Of a stretch of DNA of 64,000 nucleotides, positions 26,701-38,255 are shown in pieces. A model generated the notes under the pieces. The model was given only the letters and a program-made list of their open reading frames with translations. It was not told the origin of the DNA and did not search any database. Numbering within the stretch: the stretch's first letter is position 1; every line of letters starts with the position of its first letter. Source of the stretch: Anabas testudineus (Eukaryota > Chordata > Actinopteri > Anabantiformes > Anabantidae); the NCBI RefSeq assembly GCF_900324465.2, contig NC_046626.1:11018459-11082458 (forward strand), in the 5' to 3' direction. Made by a program: the position numbers and the translations under genes.

Positions 26701-29700
26701 CCCATGCTATTTTCATCACCTAAAGCATTTGTTTCTTGATTGTCAGGTCACTTATTGTTATCAGTGATGAGCTTCCTCTGAGTCCAAGACATGAGCAAGC
26801 CAAGCGTCTCCTGGAGCGTGCACGACTCAAAGCTCGCTCCAGTCACAGTAGAGGCGAACGCCCAAGCAGACGTTCCCATTCTGATCAGAGAAACAGTGTA
26901 ACAGTGTAAGTTGACTGCATCTACTTACCAGGGCTTGACATGTCTGGCATTTTGACAAGTTAGATAAAGGAGCAAGTGAATGCCTTACTAACTATGAACA
27001 GTTACTAGTCTTTTTTGAAAATGTCTTTATAGCTGCGGCCTTTGTCTTGGTTTTCATAGCACACAGTATGCATGTATTTTATATTCAACAGTTTTACTCT
27101 CTACTTTTCCAATCCCTCTCTTGCATGTTGCAATAAATGAAAATAAGTGTAACCTCTGAAATGTGACTGTTGTTTGTTTGTTTGTTTATGATTACATATG
27201 TAGAACTAAGAGTGCTGTGAACATGTTTTATTAAATTATTCTTATGCAATAGTATCCAACATGAAATGCAGTTTTGTTCATGTAACCCCTCCTACATTGT
27301 ATATGCAAAAAGTAGTTGCTTCAATTTACATTTAGGAGCATTTATTATAGATCTGACTTGACAAAAAACCTGGTCTGTGGAGTCATTATATATAGTATAT
27401 GTTGTTATAGTTTACTTTATTGTTCATTTATCACCTAATTGTTATAATTAGTCTGGTGCTGAGAAAATTAAATCATATTCAGTTTCACTTTTATGTTCAC
27501 CCTGCTTTAACTAGAGTGCTACCTTACAAATGGAAAGAAACTCTTCTGTGTTATTTGACTGTACTATTCACTGCTCTATTATTTCTTGCAGAAAGAAACA
27601 ACAGCAAACTGACTCTCCCAGTCCAACACCAGTGCAGAAAGCTGTTCAAACCAAAGAAGATCTGTCAGCTCAAACTGTGTCAGGTCCCCTCCTCGTCCCC
27701 ACTGAAAGAGACACTTCCCCTAGTGACCAAGGAGGTCGATCTAGACGGTACGGGTGTTCCCCCACACGGGTCCGCTTTGAGGATGAATCAGAGAAAGAAG
27801 CAGAGTCTCGATACTTGGATAGAGTCAGACAGCGTGGCAGGCCTGGGGTCCCTAAATCCAAGATTAAAGAAAATAACACAGATTCTAGCAGCAGTGGTTC
27901 AGAGAGAAGCAGAAACCACAGAAGTGTCTCAATGCCTCCCTCTCAGAAGCAAGAAGATGTGGTTGTCAGTGGTGAACCCACAACTGTGATTAAAGAGATA
28001 ATAGTTCTGGTGAAGAAATGTGAAGCATGTGGCTCTGTAGTCAGAGAACCTATGCCGGTCTTATCACCATCAGATCCACAAAAGACTGTGCCACAACAGC
28101 CTGGCAACCCCGAGGACCCAAGGGGAAAACCTGTTCCTCGCTGGGTACCTCCAAACAAGTCAGAGGCGAGTACTCGTCCTAAAGCGCCTCTAACTGTCAC
28201 TTTTGCTGGAGCCTATGTGCTGGGTGAAAATAAAGAGAGCAGCACAGGGTGGAAGTCATCAGGGTTTGGCAAACTTAGGAGAAGAAGCAGGAAAGGCGAG
28301 AACCGTTTGGAGTCTGGCCATGGCCCTTATGGTCCGTCATGGGCTCAGCGGCGTAACTCAAACCCCAGGAACAGGGTCAACTTGACCAGAGCTGTCTCCT
28401 TTGCTCCTGGTAGCCCCGTTGCTCTTGAGCCATGTTTACTGGAGGCATCTGGTGGAATAAGAGAATCACCAGCTCCATCACTGCCTATAAAATCAGCCCT
28501 GAAGTCGAGCTCGAGGAATCGCTCAGGTCAGACCACAGTTCAGGCGGGTGAGGGTGGGTCAACACTCCTGGACTCCCCAGAAGCGAGAAGGGAGTCCCCA
28601 GCATCTTTAACCCAAGGGACACCTGCAACCAGCAGCCCGGCATCGTGTATCAGGCCCTCCACTCTGAGGTACTCCACAGCCCGACTCACGACAGACGTGC
28701 CAGCAGTTGAACTGTGGGACGCTACTCCAGATGGAACAGGTAAGTAGACTGGGGACAGGCAGAGCCTCAGATAAATGTCAGGATTTGTCTTATATTTAAA
28801 ACTAAAATGTGCATCTTAGCTAGTGCTTGCTTAAAACATAACACAGCACCTCTCCACATTAAGTTTTGGAGCATATTTTTACTTTTTCTAAATACATTTG
28901 AAAAAGTTTGCATCCTGTAGCTTTAAGTAAATATGTAAAAGTATTATTTTCTAAATCAGGTACTGAATATCATTAGTAAAATACATCAAAGGTACACTCT
29001 AGTAGTAGTAATATAGTAGTGGAGTAAAACATACAGTATTTCCACCTCAAATATTGTAATAAATAAAATACATTTCAGATTTTTCGAGAACTTTATGTTC
29101 GACAAGAGATTATGATATTACTCAAGTCACCTCAGTGGAATTCACATTGTCACATTTAAAACCTTTAAAACGGAGCTGGACAGAGGGTTTTGATATCATC
29201 TCAGTTTATACTTTTCTGCCAGTAGGTCTGAGTGGAGAGCCTGGCTCAGGCTCCGAGTGTCGTCCTGCGCTCCGTGGCTTGGCTATGTCTCGGTCCGAGG
29301 ACCTCAGAGCAGAACTGCTGAGATCAGAACATTTGAAAGCTGAGTCCATATGGGAGGAAAACTCTGATGGGTCCAGGTAAGTCAGTTTTACCATAGTTTA
29401 GACAATAAATGTCTTGTCCCTAATGCTGTTGACTTTCCCAGTGGTAGCAATTAGAAGATTAAAACCATGACCTACAATCCGCAGGATGTTATTGTTAAAC
29501 ATATCCTGTCAACATCAAGGAAATCCTGCCCTCTTCTGGAAATTAAAAGCCTCAGCAGAATGGTAAAACCATTAGTACAATCACTGTCTTCATCTTATAA
29601 CTGGTTAACTGGCTCTTTAGTTAAGATAGATAGGATAAGGATGTGCAGTGTGGCAGCAACCAATTCACAGAATCACAAAAACAACGAGAAAGATAAGAGC

Positions 29701-32345
29701 AGACACAATAAGGCAAAGAAATATAAACAGATGTAGTTAAATGAAAAAATAATTCTTAAAAACAAATAGAGACTAATAAGTCTGCTAATGATGAAATATG
29801 CTACAGTACACTGTACATTAATGAACATTAGAGTGTACAGTAAGGTGCACTATTTAATCATTATAAAATAAATGTATATTGAATACATGAATCATACATA
29901 CAGCCTGGTGAGACTGAGTCATATATACTGATGGCCATTCACAAGTCTCTATATCTTTGCTTGAGTAGCACATCATGGAGTTAGCTGATCTCCACCATTG
30001 TCCTTTCTACAACCAGCTCTAAGGGGTCCTCAGCACGGTAGAAACTGTCAGTTTGTTGTTGGCTCTGATGCTGCTGCACAAGCAGATCGCAATTGATCAA
30101 ATATGTGCAACGACTTGCTGCACACATTAAGGGACCAAAGATTCTTAAAAGAGTCAAATCTGCTCTGTCCCGTCCCGCATTTCCAGTCTAGTCCGTTGCT
30201 AAATTTGACTTCAAGATATATGTGTTCCTCCACTACATTCAGCTCCTCTTGAAGAATTTAAATGGTTGTTAACTTGCTACCGGTCCACTTGAAGTCCACA
30301 ACAATCTATTTGGTTTGGTTACATTCAAAAGTAGGCTAAATTTCACAAGGTCTTTGTACATGTCTAGTGTTGAGAAACACGTCAACAGCAGAGTCAGAAA
30401 TTCCCTGCAGATGATGAACTGCAGAGTTGTATGAAAGTCAGAGGTGTACAGGTTGAAGACCGTTCTCTTTGATGCTCCTGTGTATTTGACCACCTGCTCA
30501 GACACACATCTATACTGTACACACTGGTGTGCCAGGTAGTCAGTAATCCATGAGGTTGTGGAGGTGTCTATCTCCATCCTCTAGAGCTTCTCTCGTGGGG
30601 TTGTGTTAAAGGCATTAGAAAAATATTTGTATGTACATTAATAATGAAATAAAAATACTTTGAACCTTTATTTCACAGAAAGCTGGATGGACGGCCAAAA
30701 CTCTTCCTGCGCCGCTTCTTTTCCTCCATTGGTCTGAACAGTGTTGGTAGACTGGTGAAAGGAGGCCGCTCCAGCAGCATGGAACAACTCAGTATCCCCA
30801 CTCCCCCCCGTCCGAGCTCTGCTTCCCCCAGCCCCACGCGTCGACCACAGCCTCCCATGGGCATACAAAGGACACCTTCGCTGCAGACCCTGCACACTGT
30901 AAGCAACTCATAAACATTTTTCACATCTTGAAGATTTTCTGTATTTCACCAAATTAAATAGATGAATTTGCACATGTAGGTTGTTGAAAGAAAATATCTT
31001 AGTTCTACATATTCTTACCAACCTTTTTGCCAGATATTGGCAAAATAAAATGCTTTGCAGGTTTCTGTGGTAGTCAACCTCATTCTATAGGAAACTGCAG
31101 GAGTACAGTAAACAGATGTTACTTTCTACTCCATCCATCCACAGCCTCTAGGAGCATGTGTGTTTATGGTGCCTCACACAGCCCTGTTAGTTTTAGAGAG
31201 ACTGAAAGGTTATGATTCCAAAAGCTACTGTGGTGCATTTTGGCAATGTCAACTATAAAATGTCTTACAGTACCATCTGTTTGCCACTAGGTGCTGCCAC
31301 TGGCCCAACTGCGCAAAGCCTCCTCAGTGCAGAGTTTAGAGAGAAGAACAGAGCGTTCAACAATTTTGGGAGAGGTGCCGATACCATACGGCCTGGCACC
31401 AAGGTAGGTGTTAACAAAAAATGAAGTAGAGAGAAAGACAGAGATTAAGGAAAAAGACATGGGATATTAATTCACTATGTGTTGTTTTAATTTACTGAAG
31501 TAATGACAATATATCTATTTTTCTACCTTTACAGCCCTGATAGCCTCCATCTGGAGCTCCACAGGGCCCTTAGTGTGGAAGATGTGCTCCCCTCCAGAGT
31601 GGTGCGCCCAGTTGGTCGAGTCACCCAGGTTTTTTCTGATGGCAGCCTCCTCCTGGAACTAATTAAACCTCCAAATGGTCCTTTTGGTTTTGTCATTTCA
31701 AGGGGCAAAGGTCGACCAGACACAGGTGATTTTTAATCCATAATCTCTTTGTAATGTCTTAATTATAGAGCTAGATTTTTCAGTTGTTGTTGTTTATATG
31801 CCTTGTGACCTGCCATGGTATTCTTCAATAATACGTAGTGCAGAAGAGAAAGAGAAATACGGCAGATGTGAATTTGCTTTTGGCTTCACCTAAAAAACAA
31901 ATTATACTGTAGGTAAAAATACTAATCCAACATAATCAGATACATCCATAAACCTGTTCACAACAAAGGGCCAGATTACCAGAGATTCTAATATGTATTC
32001 AAGAGCATTTTTGTAAAATGTAGACCTGCAGTATACTTCAGTTTTTTTGAATCACTAAATTTAAAGGCATCCTCTGTTTTCTTCTTCTAAATTCTACTTC
32101 CTGATGCTTTTACTATTTCTCACTTCCCTTGTATCTGTCTCCTTCTTCCAGGTGTATATGTAGAGAAAGTGGGTGACGGCAGCGGTGAAGGTCCGTACGT
32201 AGGCCTCCTCGGCATCGGTGATGAAATTCTACAGGTGAACGGCGAGATGGTGGCTGGGCTGAGTCTGGACCAGGTGACGCGGCTCATGACCCGAGAAAGC
32301 ACTGCCTCTCTCCGTATCATGCCGGCCCGACGAAACCAGCGTTGA
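23794..32345 (+). CDS. KIAA1614-like protein with C-terminal PDZ domain, nine coding exons
   Basis: Cellular role unknown. Coding exons: 23794-24979 (exon from 23760), 25962-26028, 26747-26905, 27592-28739, 29226-29376, 30679-30898, 31291-31403, 31535-31725, 32152-32345, with matching phases, giving 1142 residues (human KIAA1614 about 1190). Most of the protein is disordered and rich in Ser, Pro and Arg. Ordered-looking islands are a LSPRHEQAKRLLERARLKAR helix in exon 3, a KKCEACGSVVREP Cys pair in exon 4, and LFLRRFFSSIGLNSVGRL. The last two exons encode a PDZ domain from about residue 1050: a GPFGF carboxylate-binding loop, GLLGIGDEILQVNG, and a VTRLMTRE helix. The start MEEEK was chosen because the in-frame ATG at 23725 lies in the intron. 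The name rests on remembered resemblance and is less certain than the gene model. Confidence 0.8.
26404..26548. promoter_or_regulatory. Candidate enhancer: GATA, E-box and KLF motif cluster in a KIAA1614-like intron
   Basis: Within about 145 bases of the second intron lie TTATCT (26411-26416), GGATAA (26427-26432), an E-box CAGATG (26442-26447), AGATAG (26491-26496), a KLF/SP-type CCACGCCCC (about 26529-26537) and TTATCTATCT (26541-26550). This is the composition of erythroid enhancers. tal1, a GATA target, starts about 8 kb downstream. Activity is inferred only. Confidence 0.3.
28870..29090. repeat. Degraded copy of a common fish interspersed repeat
   Basis: The stretch AGTAGTGGAGTAAAACATAC, followed by CAGTATTTCCACCTCAAAT, resembles a very common teleost non-autonomous repeat with AGTGGAGTAAAAAGTACAAT and AAGTACAAGTACCTCAAA words. 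The copy is eroded and its ends are unclear. Assignment is from memory. Confidence 0.35.
29980..30640 (-). mobile_element. Degraded L2-type LINE fragment in a KIAA1614-like intron
   Basis: Minus-strand translations read SWITDYLAHQCVQYR, VVKYTGASKRTVFNLYTSDF, and further on LWSLNVCSKSLHIFDQ. These align with SWITDYLTNRPQYVRL, STGAPQGTVLSPFLFTLYTSDF and LRSFNVCSKMLHIFYQS of fish L2-like reverse transcriptases. Several stops, frame changes and an internal deletion (LSPFLF lost) show an old, dead copy. Both ends are approximate. Confidence 0.7.
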
Positions 32346-33145
32346 CAGGGAAGACAGGCATGGCACAGAGCCATTTTTCTTGGAGCCATAGATTCTGGCT
32401 CAGCACTGCTGTTGGGCTGTAACCTATAGGTACAGTAGATGTGAGATAATAAATATTACAATGCTAGTTCATAGCAGAACGGTTACATGAGATAAAGAGG
32501 TTAAACGTTCATTTCCACAAAGTCATGTTAAACAATATGACACTTCAGGGAACAATGGCACTATCAATAAAATAACCAAATACAGTCTAAAACCAAAACA
32601 AACACACTGTAGCATATGCTACTTGGAAACTGGATTGCAGAGTATATATTGTTATTCTAATCCAAGACTAGAAATACTGATTCAAAGCCAGCATGACTTG
32701 TTACTGTACTTAAATTTGTAATTTTTAGAGTGGAACAGTGTTTTCCTTTAACTTTAAACATGTTTGCATTAATTGTTATTATTTCTGATGACTGACAACT
32801 GTAAGGATGTACCACAAATGTTATATTGGCACAGACCACAAACTAAAGAGCCATCTGCACAAGCGTGAAATGCATATATGTAAAAAAAACAAAAACCACG
32901 TGTTTGCAGGTGGATCACAAATTAGGTCTACACTAAATTGCACATATTTTGGAAAGATTGATTGGTTCCCCTGGGCTCTGCGTGACCCCACTGTTTTATT
33001 TGTGACGTGTCTCCTATTGTTTCAAGAGATTGATACTAGTTTGATTCAGAATAAAATATATTTTGTCAAGTTTTACATTCTTCAGTGTAATTCATTCATA
33101 TATTTATACACAATACTCAATAAAACTTCCAGGTGTCAAGTCCCT
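32346..33145 (+). other. 3'UTR of the KIAA1614-like gene
   Basis: AT-rich noncoding sequence after the stop. AATAAA signals occur at about 33049 and 33118, so the transcript probably ends near 33140. No other gene is seen in it. Confidence 0.55.
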
Positions 33146-33396
33146 CTTGGCTATGGCCATTCAAATTTTAGATTATTAACACACACAAAAAAAAAAAAAA
33201 AAAAATGAATTGCAGTTTCAATGAAAAATGACTACTAAAAAGGTGTGGAGGATTTATCCTTTGCTGCTGTCACGCACAGGATGTCGGATACTGGGCGTGA
33301 CTGTTGCCTCAAGGCCTGTTTAAAGGTCGTGACTGGCTGTTGGGACAGATGCTTCATTAGTGTTAAAACGTATGTGTAAAAATATGTTTATGTTAG

Positions 33397-33455
<59 letters not shown>
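33397..33455. repeat. (ATCT)n tetranucleotide microsatellite
   Basis: About 14 perfect ATCT units, ending in imperfect ATCC units. Such tracts are usually length-variable. Confidence 0.95.
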
Positions 33456-33624
33456 CATCCATTAACTCTGAATTTGGGTTATTTTATTATTTAAATTCAC
33501 ACATCATAATTTTATTATTTCAAAGCGTTAATTTAATTGACTGAAAGACAAGAAAAAAAAAAGCCAGTGTGGGAAATCCGTTATTAGGATGTACCTACTA
33601 CCATTTAAGCCGTCCTGGAAGTGC

Positions 33625-33842
33625 TCTGATAGCGTGTCACCGTTGATGCTGCTGCTCTTTTATCTGATGGACCAGAGGCCGATGCGCTTTTATCTCCTCC
33701 AGCCATGACTCCCCACGGACCCCGGGGAACCGCCGTCCACGGGCCCCTATAAACAATGACTCGCAAAGGGACATTTATTTATTTATTTATAGATAAAGAA
33801 TTGTGTCCCATTCAATTAAGGTGTCCTTATCATAATTATCAT
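33625..33842. promoter_or_regulatory. Candidate upstream control element of tal1: GATA cluster with TGACTC half-sites
   Basis: TTATCT occurs at 33660-33665 and 33690-33695, AGATAA at 33791-33796, CTTATCA at 33826-33832 and TTATCA at about 33836-33841. TGATAG lies near 33627. Two TGACTC words (about 33706 and 33755) resemble AP-1/NF-E2 half-sites. The block lies about 0.7 kb upstream of the tal1 first exon. Motifs are seen; function is inferred. Confidence 0.35.
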
Positions 33843-33925
33843 AATTACCCCCGTCGTTTTAGCAATCTACTGTATCAATAGCACATCCAGCTTCAAGGCG
33901 CAGGAACTGATGTGGATTAATGGAT

Positions 33926-33929
<4 letters not shown>

Positions 33930-33963
<34 letters not shown>
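33930..33963. repeat. 34-base poly-T tract
   Basis: A pure T run between the GATA cluster and the tal1 promoter. No LINE or SINE body is recognisable beside it. Confidence 0.9.
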
Positions 33964-33964
<1 letters not shown>

Positions 33965-34289
33965 GTTAAAATGAAAAATTAAAAAAGGTAAACGACCCTC
34001 TGTTATCATCATTTAGGCCGATCTTGTTACAGAATAAACAGGCTTGGTGAAAGCTCTTTTGTTGAAAATATAAATAGGTCAAAAGCTTAACCTGAACTTT
34101 TGTTTCTTTCATCAAAAAAAAAAAAAAAAAAAAACACCAACTATAGCTCAGGCTACAGTATCCTACCTCACGTTGTTACAGGCCGTTGCGCTGTGCCTGT
34201 TTGCTTTTTTTTTAATGCTTTGCCCTCCACAAGCCTATATAGCCCACGACAGCCGAATAATAATGAATCATTTCATAAATAATGGGTTT

Positions 34290-34409
34290 AGGAGCTTATC
34301 GGGAATGAAGAGGCCGCTGCCGTGCGCTTATCTCACTCGGCCACATTGCGGCCTGTGTTCCGCTCCCCATACTGAGGGAGCGCACTGGATGCGATGAGGA
34401 ATAACTCAG

Positions 34410-34447
<38 letters not shown>

Positions 34448-34503
34448 ACACACATACACACTGCTCTACAACTGGCAGAAAAAAAGAAAAAAAAACCTCA
34501 GAC
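34290..34503 (+). promoter_or_regulatory. tal1: Probable tal1 promoter
   Basis: Two GATA sites (CTTATC at 34295-34300 and CTTATCT at 34327-34333) lie just upstream of the first exon, in moderately GC-rich sequence. TAL1 promoter 1a in mammals also has a conserved GATA site next to GC boxes. A CA microsatellite (34412-34460) separates the sites from the exon. Confidence 0.45.
34412..34460. repeat. (CA)n microsatellite in the tal1 promoter region
   Basis: A nearly perfect CA tract interrupted by CT and TA steps near its right end. Confidence 0.95.
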
Positions 34504-34566
34504 ATGGATGACCCACTCACAAAATGGCTCCACTTACACAGTAACATCAACAACACGGCTGGAACG
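34504..34566 (+). other. tal1: Probable first exon part of tal1 with an upstream ATG
   Basis: An ATG in strong context (GAC before, G after) opens a frame of 21 codons (MDDPLTKWLHLHSNINNTAGT) that runs into a strong donor (AACG|GTAAGTGC). Spliced to a TAG at 35843 it continues in frame into the tal1 coding exon. Spliced to the TAG at 35836 it terminates after eight codons, as a uORF. It may be a leader exon in either case. Confidence 0.45.
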
Positions 34567-35873
34567 GTAAGTGCGAAAAAGACTCTGTATCTCCGTATTT
34601 AAAGCGGCGTGCCCGTTGTTTCAAAAGGCTTTAATTGGATTGCTCTCGTCTATATTTCATTGGTGTTAAGTGAGAAATATTTAGCCTATATTTTGTGCTA
34701 TTGTCCGATCGGATGGTTGAGACTGTATGAGGGATGTAATAACGGATGCGAGGCCTATTGGAGAATTCCCAGAAATAAAAGTGCGCTCCTTTATCGACGG
34801 TTGGTTGTTTGTTTATTATAATAATCTTGGGATATTATCGAATTAATTGCCGACTAAATTGATGTGTCGTGGATTCAACATGACAAGCATTTGATCTTCG
34901 GCTTCAACAACAGCACTAGCTGGCCTCCTCGTTGGTACAGTAAAAATGAGCCAACCTATTCTGAAATATTTGGACATGAAAATGATCAGTTTGTTTGTTT
35001 TAGAGGCTATTTAAGGATTTGCTGAAGGGAGAAAAAGGAGTGATTTTATTTCGACGAAGAATTGATGTTACCAAGCTCCCGTCGTAGTTTCTGGCTCCTA
35101 CAAAGATATAAGGCGACAATTTCGTATTAAATATCAGTATGGAAAATATACAACGCAGGTTAACATACCTAACAAAATAGCTAAACGGAATAAACTGTGC
35201 TGAAGGCCACACAAAGATAAGAAAAAAACACAAGCATGCAGAAACCTGATAAAGCTGATACGTTAAGATTTATAAAATATAATTAACTCCTAATTTATAA
35301 TATTGCTCAGCTGAGGCAATTTCATAATTTTAAAATGAGCTCATAAGGAATGTAGTCCATCAAATTGGTTTCATTTTAACTAAAGTTGCCAAACCTTCAA
35401 ATAATAAATGATGGCTCCTTGCACACTTTAAATAGCCCACTTTAAACACTTTCAGTGTTTAAAATGTAGTTATTTTCCAGCAGTGCTGTCATAAATGTCT
35501 GTATTGGAGCTTTTTCTTGAAATCGTTTTTCAAACAAAATGCAGTATTCAAGAAAAATATTTAGCCAAGCAGGCAAATTCACAGCCAGTGAAGTGTAGCA
35601 TGTGTTCTACAATATTTGTTTCGTAAATGTAAAGTCTGCATTTGTTTATGAGAATTATTAGACTGATCAAATAATAATTTCATGATTACATAATAATAAC
35701 TACTACTATAATAATTGCTCGTTAAACCCCTATCGTCTTGCGTGGAGATCAAATCAGTGGTAATGTGGTGTATTAAGTGTTAACTGTTAGAAAATATTAT
35801 TTTGAGCTGAAAATTAACCGAGGAAATCTTAATTAGGACCTAGAGGACTCGAGCGAGTGGTGACGGTATAAAA

Positions 35874-38255
35874 ATGATGGAAAAACGGCAGCCGGAGATT
35901 TGTCCTGGAAGTCCCGATGCAGATTGCGGCCCTGGAAAGCGGGAGGACTCCTCCATCATCTCCAGACAGAACGGATGCAAGGAGGACGAGGAGCCGAGGC
36001 GAAAGGAGGGGGAGGAGGAGAGGGGAGGGCGCTTCAAGGGGGTTGAGGAGACGGATGACGTTCCTCTGCAGAACTCGAGCAACGGGACCAGCATCAGCAT
36101 CATCATCAACGGCGTTGCCAAGGAAACTGCCTCTCACAACGCCCTTGACCTGAAAAGGGAAGTGCCGGTGATCGAGCTCTCCAGGAGGGACGCTATAAAA
36201 GCGGGGGAGCAGAGGACTGAAAGCCATTTGGTGCCGATCACGGAACTTCGAAGACCTCCACCGCTGCCGCTGCCGCCGCCGCAACGAGACGACGCTCGAA
36301 TGGTCCAACTGAGCCCCAACGCGTTTCCTGTCCCGGCCCGGGCGATGCTCTACAACCTGGCACAGCCTCTCGCCACCATCAACAGGTAAAGGTGGAGACA
36401 TGCGTCATGAATGCGCGTTTTATTTGATCAGTGCGAGTGTTTGACAGAAAGTTTGACGGCTACTGTTTTGTGAAAAGATACTTGTAATGTAACTGAAGAG
36501 ACATCTGTAGTGTAACTGAGTATACTTTATGTGGACAAACGCTTGGGTGCATGTGTAAGAGCAAAATGAACCTATAAATGTGTGATAAACTCTTGCTGCC
36601 AAGAGTGGATGGTCTTTGAGGTTAAATGCAATTCAATTCAGTGATGTAAGCTGACAGCCATGTTTTCTGATACCTGTGCACCTTTTGTCTGCTTTCTGTT
36701 GCTGTAGTCTTGGAGGAGAGTCGGAGCAGTACAGCATGTACCCCAGCAACAGGGTAAAGCGCCGCCCGGCGCCTTATGAGGTTGAACTCGACGAGGGTAG
36801 GCGCATTTTAGATCTTTATAAGTATGGTAAGACGCACTTCTGCTGTGTCCTCCTTCTGCCAAAATAGTCCCTTAAACGTCCTTTCCTCATCTCCATTGTC
36901 ATTCATCCACTGACATGGATCTATACTGTCCCTAATCTGAGTTTCGCAGAAGATGCCTCACAAAAAGCACAAGTGTTGGGCCACGAGGAATAAACACTTC
37001 ATGATTCATGGCATAAATGAATGCTGATAATCTGAATGTCAAATACGTGCACCTGCATGCCATTAAAGTAAGCGCTTTTCTGGCGGATTGGAGGTTTATT
37101 TCATTTGAAACATCCTTTCCACCACTGCCCACTCACTGCCATATACAAGGGTGGAGGATGAGGGGGGAGCTGCCTCCATGCCAAGGTTTTACTGCAGAGT
37201 GGGCTGAAGGATTAAGATAGACTGGGTGTGTTCCAAAAGCGACAGAAGCCTGGAAAACACCATAGTTGGGGGTGGGAGGATGTGACTACCTGCAGTGGGC
37301 CATTTTATCATACCCCAATAAATAAAGAGCAGAATATAGAATAGGGAGAACAGAGTCTCCCCAACACCCTTTCATGTGGTTTGGTATGGCAAACCAATCA
37401 TCTTCCTTGTATTGCATTTGTGTAATACATTTGTGTATAGACACACAACATACTGTTTAGGTACTGTAGCCTCTGTGTCATCCTGTTAAAATTCATAGTT
37501 GTATGGAGGACAATTTGTGATAAAACTATAAAAAATTAGTCAACTTTTTTATATTTTCTTCTAATTCTGTGTGCATCTGTGCTCCCGCTGCTACGTCTTA
37601 CATATTTTGGTTTTGCATTTGTAATGTTTTACCAGCTGTCTGTTCAAGTTCATGTCGCCTGTGTTACTGCTGTATCTCGTATTAATGTCTCCTCTCTTTA
37701 TTCTCTCTCCCTGCTCGTCTGCTAGCTGGCCAGCCAAAGATTGTTCGTCGTATCTTCACAAACAGTCGTGAACGTTGGCGGCAACAGAACGTAAATGGGG
37801 CATTTGCAGAGCTTCGCAAACTCATCCCCACTCACCCTCCGGACAAGAAGCTGAGCAAGAACGAGATCCTTCGGCTTGCTATGAAGTATATCAGCTTCCT
37901 CTCCAACCTCCTGGAGGACCAGGACGGAGGGAGGAATGTTGGCAGCACAACTGATGGGGAAACAGGGCTGCTGGTTGGGGTTGGAGCCCATGAGGGAGGC
38001 CCTCAGGGTGGAGCACATCAGGACACGGTGGTAGGCTTGGCCAGGGACGATCTTCTGGAGACAATGTCACCAGGCTCCAGCTGTGGAAGCCTGCCCGATG
38101 GCGATGCAGAGGGCAGTCCTGAGAGCTTTATGGAAGACCACGACTCACCTCCAGCTCCAAGGACTCTAACTGCTTCACGTGGGCCCCCACTGCATCTAGC
38201 TACTCGGGATCTGAGGCGCAATGGACGGACATTAGATGCCTCCAGCCGTCGATGA
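35874..38255 (+). CDS. tal1: TAL1/SCL basic helix-loop-helix transcription factor, three coding exons
   Basis: Nuclear bHLH factor that pairs with E proteins and works with GATA1/2, LMO2 and LDB1 to specify blood and endothelium. Coding exons are 35874-36385, 36708-36796 and 37726-38255; phases match and give 376 residues (mammals about 330). The N-terminus MMEKRQPE, the [26 protein letters not shown] block and [16 protein letters not shown] match fish Tal1. [18 protein letters not shown] precedes the bHLH at about 207-265 ([20 protein letters not shown], then [20 protein letters not shown]). [20 protein letters not shown] corresponds to the conserved C-terminal motif. The end of helix 2 reads [11 protein letters not shown] where INFLAKLLNDQ is usual. 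LYL1 is excluded by MYPSNRV. Two acidic low-complexity inserts explain the extra length. Confidence 0.97.

Noticed and set aside
35829-36401. 190-codon minus-strand frame opposite the first tal1 coding exon
   Set aside because: Low-complexity antisense of an acidic, arginine-rich exon; the plus strand matches Tal1 over its whole length.
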